NCBI GenBank assembly: GCA_937897665.1
Contig: CALCPB010000825.1
Coordinates: 1-5,411 of the forward strand
Source of the DNA: an uncultured Halomicronema sp.
Lineage (GTDB): Bacteria; Cyanobacteriota; Cyanobacteriia; Phormidesmidales; Phormidesmidaceae
DNA length: 5,411 nt
Direction of reading: 5' to 3'
Numbering within the stretch: the first letter of the stretch is position 1; the number at the start of each line of letters is the position of its first letter. The notes under the pieces were generated by a model, which did not search any database, had not been told where the DNA came from, and saw only the letters and a list, made by a program, of their open reading frames with translations. The position numbers and the translations under genes are program-made. Shown here piece by piece: positions 1 through 5,411 of this stretch.

Positions 1-703
1 CATAGGTACTGCGGAGGAGCTGCTCTTGTTCATCAAGCTCTGCCTCAGCGGCCTTGCGATCTGTAATGTCTCGCCAAATGCCATGAATCAGCTGCCGTCC
101 GTTGCTATCGATGGCGGTCAGCAATATTTCGACCCAAAACCTATCGCCGTTTGTGCGTTGATGCATCCATTCAAAGCGATGACTGCCTTGCTGCAAAACT
201 AGAGGCAGGATCTCTTGCGCTTTTTGCAAAGAGGGCATGCCATCGGGTTGCACCTCAGGGGATAACGCCACTGGGCTTTTCCCCAGCAATTCTGCCTTGT
301 GGGCATACCCCATCAGCTGTACCGTAGCTTGGTTGCAATCGATGAATACACCGTTTTCTAGCCAAACGATGGCGTCTGTGGATATCTCAAATAGTCGCTG
401 GCAATCCGTGATAACTTTGGGCAACTGAGGCGTTGCACTGGCGGCAGCGGGCGGAGCCTCTGGCGAGGGTGGAGCGATCGCGCTAGCGTCCTCAAGGTTT
501 GAGATGGGAGGCAGGTTTTGACTGTACCCTGCTAGAGTCTCTTGAGCGGCTTGCAACTGTTGCCACAGTGCCGCTAATGGAGCCTGGGCTCCTTGAGCGG
601 CCGTGAGGGCTTGGCAGGCCGCGATCGCCTGTGCCAATCCTTCGGATAAAGCTTGGTGGGCTGGGACTAGCGGCTCCGAGTTGGATACTGTCTGGGACGG
701 CAT
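1..703 (-). CDS. PAS-domain signalling protein, N-terminal part (runs off left edge)
   Basis: This is an open frame of 234 complete codons from an ATG at 703 down to the window edge with no stop, so the C-terminal part is missing. Residues about 1-60 are Ala/Gln/Leu-rich and probably helical. Residues about 61-95 are a Pro/Ala/Ser-rich linker. Residues about 100-225 read as one PAS domain: it begins CQRLFEISTDAIVWLENG, continues with DCNQATVQLMGY, and ends in a PAC-type segment GIWRDITDRKAAEAEL that leads into a helix, EQEQLLRS. In this family the helix after a PAC motif usually passes the signal to another PAS, a histidine kinase, a GGDEF/EAL module or a methyl-accepting module; which one follows here cannot be seen. 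No signal peptide or membrane segment is visible, so it is probably cytoplasmic. No strong Shine-Dalgarno precedes the ATG. An in-frame TAG at 764-766 limits any upstream extension. The PAS assignment is firm; the ligand and output are unknown. Confidence 0.85.
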   Translation of the reverse strand, partial: MPSQTVSNSEPLVPAHQALSEGLAQAIAACQALTAAQGAQAPLAALWQQLQAAQETLAGYSQNLPPISNLEDASAIAPPSPEAPPAAASATPQLPKVITDCQRLFEISTDAIVWLENGVFIDCNQATVQLMGYAHKAELLGKSPVALSPEVQPDGMPSLQKAQEILPLVLQQGSHRFEWMHQRTNGDRFWVEILLTAIDSNGRQLIHGIWRDITDRKAAEAELDEQEQLLRSTY

Positions 704-923
704 ATCTTTATTGAGGCATGAGGTTGATTGCAACGGGCTGCTGATCCGAGAGCCTTCATCGCCCTAGAGCCGACGGCCACTTTTCTCCCTTTCAAGTTGC
801 CCCAAGGTGCCGCATGACCAACACCCTAGCCCTTGCTAGACAGAACAAACCCTGCCCAAACCCACAATTCCTCAACCGGCTTCAAAGTGGCAAATAGCGA
901 TTGAATGGACAATTCTAGTTAAA

Positions 924-995
924 AGCCGATGGGGGGATTTGAACCCCCGAACGCTCGATTACGCATCGAGTGCTCTAACACTGAGCCACATCGGC
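924..995 (-). tRNA. tRNA-Thr (anticodon CGU), with non-canonical bases
   Basis: The minus strand folds into a complete cloverleaf. The acceptor stem GCCGATG/CATCGGC is perfect (989-995 with 925-931), as are the D stem GCTC/GAGC, the anticodon stem CTCGA/TCGAG and the T stem GGGGG/CCCCC with T loop TTCAAAT. The anticodon loop is TGCGTAA, placing anticodon CGT (reads ACG, Thr) at 961-963. G1-C72, C2-G71, G35 and U36 agree with known threonine identity elements. CCA is not encoded, and the discriminator at 924 is U. Oddities: position 33 is G instead of the nearly invariant U (964), the D loop has T where G19 is expected (978), and the variable loop CGTTC has T where G46 is usual (951). The locus is clearly a tRNA gene by origin; whether the product is functional is less certain. 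A tRNA-Thr(UGU) could read ACG by wobble, which would make this one dispensable. Confidence 0.88.
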
Positions 996-1009
996 ATTAG
1001 CCGTCTTGT

Positions 1010-1018
1010 ATTGTAGCA
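1010..1018 (-). promoter_or_regulatory. Extended -10 promoter of the tRNA-Thr gene
   Basis: Read on the minus strand the sequence is TGCTACAAT: a TACAAT -10 hexamer (1010-1015) preceded by the TG of an extended -10 (1017-1018). Transcription would start at about 1003, leaving a leader of roughly 8 bases before the tRNA 5' end at 995. No good -35 hexamer lies at 16-18 bp spacing, which is common for extended -10 promoters. The position and orientation support it as the tRNA promoter. Confidence 0.55.
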
Positions 1019-1268
1019 GGACAGCTCACTCTCGCCGAGCTGCGATCGCCACCGAGCCCAAAGGTCTCCTCTCGACTCCATCCGCCCCAAGGAACGAAAT
1101 ATGCCCGGCTTGTGAAGATTCTTGGAGCTAAGAGATTAGGTTGTGATAACCAGAATTGTCGATCCGACAGCGGACTCTCTGGGAGTATCTAACAAACTGG
1201 ACTCGATCAGGCTAGAGCCCTTGATTTACTGTCGCTGCCAGCTTTGCCACCATGCTGGCGATCGCCGG

Positions 1269-1796
1269 TCAGGTTGAGGGGGCCAGAGCATCCACTGATA
1301 CGCCTTCCAGGGCTTCATCGGCTTGGTCGTAGAGCGCCTGCAGTTTGTCAATCGTTTCTTCTTCTGGTGTCCAATAGCCGCGTCCGTGAGCTTCTAGCAT
1401 TCTGCCGACGATATTGCGCCAGGCTTCGGGATTTGCTTGGCGCAACCTTGCCGCCATATCTCGGTCAAAAGCGTAGGTATCAGCCGCCTGATCGTAAACC
1501 CAATCATCTTGGAAGTTGGTCGTCCCGGCCCAGCCCACCATGGCCGTCAGCCGCTGCGAAATCTCGTAAGCGCCACCCGAACCCTGATCGGCCATCGCTT
1601 CCGCCCACTTCGGATTCAGCAGCTTTGTGCGATATTCCATCCGCAGCAAGTCTTCGAGCGGGCGGGGTGTGGTATCCGGCGAGAAGCTTTCGACAAAACT
1701 AGCCGTAACGCGTTGCCCCTGACGCTGTTCAGCCGCTTGCTTCAGGGCACCGGTATTGGCGTAATACTCCTGAATGTCAGTGAGGCCATATTCCAC
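1269..1796 (-). pseudogene. chlH: C-terminal segment of the H subunit in the shifted frame
   Basis: These 175 codons complete the ChlH protein in the -1 frame relative to the main ORF, ending at a TGA (1269-1271). The segment opens with VEYGLTDIQEYYANTGALK, which in intact H subunits directly follows the QQID that ends the conserved part of the main ORF. It continues with FVESFSPDTTPRPLEDLLRMEYRT's family-typical region, then NPKWAEAM, MVGWAGTT and the late motif GRGYWTPEEE, and ends shortly after LEGV, close to where other ChlH proteins end. It has no ribosome binding site or start context of its own: the GTG at 1796 is simply the first valine after the shift. I read it as the detached C-terminus of one gene rather than a separate gene. 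Joined to the main ORF it gives about 1302 residues, near the roughly 1330 of cyanobacterial ChlH. Confidence 0.88.
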
Positions 1797-4700
1797 CAGT
1801 CGATCTGCTGCACAATGCGCCCGGTGGTGGTCAGCAGCGTATCGAGAATTTCAGGCCGGGCCTGCCCCTTGTCACCGCGACCATAGCTAAAGGCATTGCG
1901 ATCGCGCCAGGTATTGCCCAGTTCTTCGCTCGATTCCCAATTGCTGTCCACCACGCGATCGTTCACCAGGGAACCGTAGTCGCCCGCTGGGTTAGAAAAC
2001 AGTCGCGCCGTGGGATTTTCCACCCCCTCAGCCTGCAGGGCCAGCACATGCTTGCGAATGAAGTTCTGCTCAATGGGCTCATCGGCGGCGGCGGCACGGC
2101 GAAAGAGATCGTCAAGCAGTTCCAAAATGTTGACAAAGCTATCTCGAAAGATGCCCGACAGGTTACCCAGCACATCAATGCGGGGATGTCCCAGCTGCTC
2201 CAGCGGAATCAGGTCGTAGCGGACAATGCGCCCGGTCCCTTCTTTTACCGGTGCCGCCCCGACCAACTCCAGCAGGGTGCCAATGGACTCGCCCTTAGTT
2301 TTAATCGCGTCTAGCCCCCACAGCATGACGGCAATGGTTTCGGGAAAGGTGCCGTGCTCGTCACAATGCTGAGCGATGAGCTGGCGGGCGACTTGACGGC
2401 CCCGTTCATAGGCGGCTGGGGAAGGCATGCGGTAGGGGTCAAGCGCATGAATGTTGCGACCCGTCGGCAGCACGCCGGGACCATCGCGCAGCAGATCGCC
2501 GCCTGGCGCGGGGGGAATATATTCCCCATTCAGGCCCCGCAGCAAATTGGTCAGTTCGTCGGTGGTTTGGGCCAGGCGATCGCAGATCTCCAGCGCTTCG
2601 GCAATTTTTTGACGAGCAGTCTCACGCTGAGGCATATCAGCGGCTTCGCGATAGTGGTGCAACAGCAGCTCGTCGATCAACTGCGGCCACTCGGCGCGCG
2701 GAGGTACGGAGGAGTGGGGAGAACTATCAGGGCGATCGCCCGCCGGGTCGAACTGACTCAATGCAGCTAACACGTCTGGCTTGAGCGTCTCACCGAAATA
2801 GGCTTCCAGATAGCTATGGAGGACTGCCGCCGTGGGGGTCTGCCCCAGCACATGCAGTCCCGACGAAAACAGGCGATTTTCGAGTACCTGCAGATATTCA
2901 TAGAGCGTTTTGAAATAGGCCAGCAGACGCTCTTTGCTAAACAGGCGGGCCGTTTCGAGCGTGAAATCGAGGCCCAGTTCACGGGCGGCCTCAAAGGGAC
3001 AATCGGCAGCGAGACCGGTGTCGGTAATTTTTTTACAAATCGCCTCGCGCAACCCTTCGTTTTTCAGCGGATCTTCGCGGTATTCGGCAATCAGCTCCCG
3101 CAGGGTGACCAAATCTTTGTAGAGTCCGGCCCGACCGTAGGGGGGCACATTGTGCGACACCAGCACGCCATAGCCCCGCCGCTTCGCCAAAATCGATTCC
3201 GACGGATTGTTCGCGGCGTAGACATAGAGGTGAGGCAGATGGCCGAGCAAAATATCTGGCCAGGAATAACCAGTGTTGCCCAAGGGTGAACCGGGGAGCC
3301 ATTCTGCCGTGCCGTGCATGCCAAAATGCACCACGGCGTCTGCCTGAAAGTCTTTTTGCAGCCATTGATAAAAAGCCGCGTATTGCGGATGGGGTGTGAG
3401 ATCGCGCTCAAACATCAGCCGCATCGGGTCGCCCGCGAGGCCCAACGGCGGCTGCACGCCAATCCACACATTGCCGAGCTGCACACCACCAAGAGCAAAG
3501 TCTTCGTCATAGGTTTTGAGACCGGTGCGGGTCAGCTCGCCCCACTGCTTAGCGACGCGGGTGGTGAGAAGATAGCCCAGCCACTTTTCTAGTTGCCGCA
3601 CGTTGACAGTGGTCGGCGCTTTCGATCCTAGGGAGATGGGCACGCCCTGGGCGCTGGCAGAAAAGCGCGGATCGGCCTCATCCGCTGCTTTGACCCAGTC
3701 GATCAGTGTTTCGCCGGCGTCGGGCAACTCACCCAGGTGGTACCCTTCAGCCTGCAGCCTTTGCAGCAGCTGCAGCAGGGATTGGGGCACGTTCAACAGG
3801 GCGGCGGTGCCCGTGGCGCCATACCCCGGTGGAAAACCGTAGAGAATGATCGCCAGCTTGCGCTCCACTACGGGCGTCTGCCGCAGTGAAACCCAGCTTT
3901 TGACCCGGCCAATCAACCGCTGCACCCGCTCCGGCACCAGATAAATGTCTTCGCCCACGAGCCCGCCGAGGGGAACGGGATCGATCGCCCCATCCAGCTC
4001 GGGCAGGGCATAAAGCACCACGCTTTGCAGCCCGCCGACCCCCTGGCGCGTCCAGGAATGAATATCTTGAATCAACAGGGGCGCTGACACGAAGTACGGC
4101 ACGTTTTTCGCGGTCAAAATTCGTACTGCCACTGCTGTCTGTCGTCCGGCTTCCATTGAGCCTGCTGGCCCCCCCACTAGCGGAAAGCCAATAGTGGAGA
4201 CGATCGCATCTACCCGCACCGCCTGATCTGACAGGGAGGGCATCTGGACATTGCCGAGCGATCGCTGGGCCTGTTCGTAGTCGGTAGTGAGCCAGTCACG
4301 CACTACCACATGCCCCTCGACCCCATTGATGAAAACGGGTAGTGGCACTAGGCCCGCCGCTTCAAACGCCCGAATCAGTTGAGGAATGTACGGCTGCTGA
4401 GTAATGACGTGCTTGCGATAGAGCAGCAGGCCAATCGTGGCTGAATGTCGAGTTGAGGGCGGATTTTGCCGACTCGCGTCTACTGACTCATCGCTTTTCT
4501 GCCGTTTCTCGTACCAGGTTAAATAGGCCTGCGGTGACTCAAAATAGCCGTCATAGTCGGGATGCAGCAGTCCCATATTGGGAGCAGTCACGGCAGCGGG
4601 AATATCGCCCACGGTCAGACCCAGATACTTTTCACCGAGGAACCAGAACATCGCCGCCACATTGTCGGTACCGCCCGCGTTCCAATAGCCATAGATGATT

Positions 4701-5176
4701 AGCCAGTGGCGCAAATCCTGCACCTTGCCCACAGGAATGAACTTGAGCAGCTTTGGCCCAACCTTGAGAAAGCTCAGATAGCCCGCCAGCTTGTCTTCTT
4801 CGCGACTGTTGCCAAACTTGCTGAGGATAAATTTCACCGGCTTGGGCATGCCTTTGGGCTGGTCGCCGATCGCAAACTTGCCCAACTGCGTCAGCGACAT
4901 CAGTTCCAGCGCCGACTCAAAGACCAGGCGAATGGGAATGGCTTGCACCCGCTCGCGTAGCCACAGCACCTGGTCATAGTCAAAGATCAGACTGGCAAAA
5001 AAGCAGTCGGCCCCGGCCAACGCCACGGCGATCGCGGCGGGCTGCTGCGTGATATCGCGATCGCTAAAAACGTGAATCTCTAGGTTGGGGCAGCGCTGGA
5101 CAGCTTGCTCTGCCGCCTGCCGATAGAGCCCCGCATTAAAGGTTTCAAACCCCGCAATCAAAACAAGCTTCGGCAT
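1742..5176 (-). CDS. chlH: Magnesium chelatase H subunit (ChlH/BchH type), main ORF, C-terminus lost by frameshift
   Basis: This is the porphyrin-binding catalytic subunit that, with the ChlI/ChlD AAA+ motor, inserts Mg2+ into protoporphyrin IX at the first committed step of chlorophyll synthesis; it is a soluble or loosely membrane-associated protein. The ORF has 1144 codons. The N-terminal ChlH-type domain (about 1-165) contains ASLIF at 61-65 and leads to GYWNAGGTDN at 163-172. The chelatase body follows, with GFPLVGGPAGS at 330-340, YALPELDGAIDP at 389-400, GFPPGYGATGTAALLNVP at 447-464, HFGMHGTAEWLPG at 617-629, YAANNPSESILAKRR at 653-667, LPTGRN at 903-908 and MLWGLDAIKTKGESIG from 951. 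Variable linkers lie at about 225-246 and 810-831. I chose the ATG at 5176 over a GTG at 5221 because it begins the conserved MPKLVLIAGFE and has AGAGG 7 bases upstream. After Asp1126 the frame is lost and 18 unrelated residues precede a TGA; the true C-terminus continues in the next frame. CobN is the main alternative but fits the N-terminus poorly. The gene appears monocistronic. Confidence 0.9.
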   Translation of the reverse strand: MPKLVLIAGFETFNAGLYRQAAEQAVQRCPNLEIHVFSDRDITQQPAAIAVALAGADCFFASLIFDYDQVLWLRERVQAIPIRLVFESALELMSLTQLGKFAIGDQPKGMPKPVKFILSKFGNSREEDKLAGYLSFLKVGPKLLKFIPVGKVQDLRHWLIIYGYWNAGGTDNVAAMFWFLGEKYLGLTVGDIPAAVTAPNMGLLHPDYDGYFESPQAYLTWYEKRQKSDESVDASRQNPPSTRHSATIGLLLYRKHVITQQPYIPQLIRAFEAAGLVPLPVFINGVEGHVVVRDWLTTDYEQAQRSLGNVQMPSLSDQAVRVDAIVSTIGFPLVGGPAGSMEAGRQTAVAVRILTAKNVPYFVSAPLLIQDIHSWTRQGVGGLQSVVLYALPELDGAIDPVPLGGLVGEDIYLVPERVQRLIGRVKSWVSLRQTPVVERKLAIILYGFPPGYGATGTAALLNVPQSLLQLLQRLQAEGYHLGELPDAGETLIDWVKAADEADPRFSASAQGVPISLGSKAPTTVNVRQLEKWLGYLLTTRVAKQWGELTRTGLKTYDEDFALGGVQLGNVWIGVQPPLGLAGDPMRLMFERDLTPHPQYAAFYQWLQKDFQADAVVHFGMHGTAEWLPGSPLGNTGYSWPDILLGHLPHLYVYAANNPSESILAKRRGYGVLVSHNVPPYGRAGLYKDLVTLRELIAEYREDPLKNEGLREAICKKITDTGLAADCPFEAARELGLDFTLETARLFSKERLLAYFKTLYEYLQVLENRLFSSGLHVLGQTPTAAVLHSYLEAYFGETLKPDVLAALSQFDPAGDRPDSSPHSSVPPRAEWPQLIDELLLHHYREAADMPQRETARQKIAEALEICDRLAQTTDELTNLLRGLNGEYIPPAPGGDLLRDGPGVLPTGRNIHALDPYRMPSPAAYERGRQVARQLIAQHCDEHGTFPETIAVMLWGLDAIKTKGESIGTLLELVGAAPVKEGTGRIVRYDLIPLEQLGHPRIDVLGNLSGIFRDSFVNILELLDDLFRRAAAADEPIEQNFIRKHVLALQAEGVENPTARLFSNPAGDYGSLVNDRVVDSNWESSEELGNTWRDRNAFSYGRGDKGQARPEILDTLLTTTGRIVQQIDWWNMASLTFRSITPIPVP
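1794..1801 (-). other. chlH: Frameshift junction within chlH
   Basis: On the minus strand the codons run ATC GAC TGG TGG in the main frame, but homology resumes as GTG GAA TAT GGC (V-E-Y-G) one base out of phase. Between GAC (1799-1801) and GTG (1794-1796) only two bases, TG, remain where one codon is expected. H subunits normally have one residue, often Ser, between QID and the [VT]EYGLTDIQ block. A lost base, for example in a former TCG, explains this fully. No X-XXY-YYZ slippery heptamer is present. Confidence 0.85.
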
Positions 5177-5183
5177 CTGGGAA

Positions 5184-5188
5184 CCTCT
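5184..5188 (-). promoter_or_regulatory. Ribosome binding site of chlH
   Basis: AGAGG on the minus strand lies 7 bases before the ATG at 5176. It is complementary to the 16S anti-Shine-Dalgarno and decides the start: it places initiation at MPKLVLIAGFE rather than at the GTG at 5221, which would add 15 residues. Confidence 0.65.
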
Positions 5189-5201
5189 GAACCCTGTTTC
5201 T

Positions 5202-5207
5202 ATCTTA
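5202..5207 (-). promoter_or_regulatory. Possible -10 element upstream of chlH
   Basis: TAAGAT on the minus strand matches the -10 consensus at four of six positions and would start transcription about 20 bases before the chlH ATG. No recognisable -35 lies at the right spacing, so this is only a candidate. The rest of the upstream region (5208-5411) shows no better promoter. Confidence 0.25.
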
Positions 5208-5411
5208 AGGGGGCGATCCACTGACGACAGGCATCAACAAAATTGCGGCCATCCAGCGGCTAAGGCGATACGAGGCAAGAGTTGTAATCTGGTTGCAGAG
5301 AATAGGTTTCATGGATGCGCATTGAGAAAGCGTCTCAGTCATCGAATCCTCGCTCGTTGGGATTTGGCACGTACGTGTTTAGCGTCCATCCCCCTCAAGC
5401 CCTGCGGGCAT

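Noticed and set aside
237..428. 63-codon plus-strand ORF
   Set aside because: It is antisense to the PAS domain coding sequence, which has clear family motifs on the minus strand.
826..839. Inverted repeat CTAGC-CCTT-GCTAG in the spacer between the tRNA and the PAS gene
   Set aside because: The stem is only 5 bp with no T tract or flanking similarity; it may be chance.
1157..1169. Inverted repeat TGTCG-ATC-CGACA in the spacer downstream of chlH
   Set aside because: It is a short 5 bp stem without a T run or a recognisable operator context.
1237..1259. Hairpin GCCAGC/GCTGGC just after the chlH stop as an intrinsic terminator
   Set aside because: The stem is only 6 bp with an 11-base loop, and no T tract follows in the direction of transcription.
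1742..1801. Programmed -1 ribosomal frameshifting in chlH
   Set aside because: A -1 shift would restore the frame, but no slippery heptamer is present and the H-subunit family is not known to use recoding. A lost base is simpler.
1244..4979. Many plus-strand and alternative-frame ORFs of 60-157 codons across the chlH region
   Set aside because: They lie antisense to or out of frame with a strongly conserved gene, show no recognisable domain, and are typical shadows of GC-rich coding DNA.
1269..5176. Assignment as cobaltochelatase CobN
   Set aside because: The N-terminal domain, the QQID/EYGLTDIQEYYANTG block and the GRGYW C-terminus match the magnesium chelatase H group better than cyanobacterial CobN, which starts quite differently.
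5177..5221. Upstream GTG start at 5221 adding 15 residues to ChlH
   Set aside because: The extra residues MDRPLKIETGFRGSQ do not look like the family, and the AGAGG ribosome binding site fits the ATG at 5176.

Overview
The window looks like chromosomal DNA from a cyanobacterium. It is moderately GC-rich and carries ten exact copies of the HIP1 octamer GCGATCGC in 5.4 kb, where well under one is expected by chance. Its dominant gene is a tetrapyrrole metal-chelatase large subunit of the magnesium chelatase H family. All convincing genes lie on the minus strand. I see no mobile element, CRISPR array, phage gene or defence cassette, and no evidence of an undescribed multi-gene system. Three local anomalies deserve attention: a frameshifted chlH, an atypical tRNA-Thr, and a truncated PAS protein. 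Layout from left to right: (1) Positions 1-703 hold the first 234 residues of a PAS-domain signalling protein, which runs off the left edge. (2) Positions 704-923 are a short spacer with no convincing gene or promoter. (3) Positions 924-995 encode a tRNA-Thr with anticodon CGU. It has perfect stems but non-canonical bases at the U33, G19 and G46 positions, and an extended -10 promoter lies just upstream. (4) Positions 996-1268 are a spacer holding the tRNA promoter and the 3' flank of chlH, with no clear terminator. (5) Positions 1269-5176 hold a full-length ChlH/BchH-type gene, about 1302 codons if repaired. It is split by a single-base frame change near 1796-1798 into a 1144-residue ORF and an overlapping 175-codon C-terminal piece. 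(6) Positions 5177-5411 are the upstream region of chlH, with a good ribosome binding site, a weak possible -10 and a doubtful 45-codon ORF. The three genes do not obviously form one pathway. ChlH works with ChlI, ChlD and GUN4 to insert Mg2+ into protoporphyrin IX, and none of these partners is encoded here. The H subunit lacks the N-terminal leader I recall from the main cyanobacterial ChlH and has BchH-like sequence at its central motif. I therefore infer that it is a second H-subunit paralogue, which would make a disabling frameshift tolerable. The same frame change could equally be an assembly error, and the odd tRNA bases fit either base-level error or genuine decay of a redundant tRNA.
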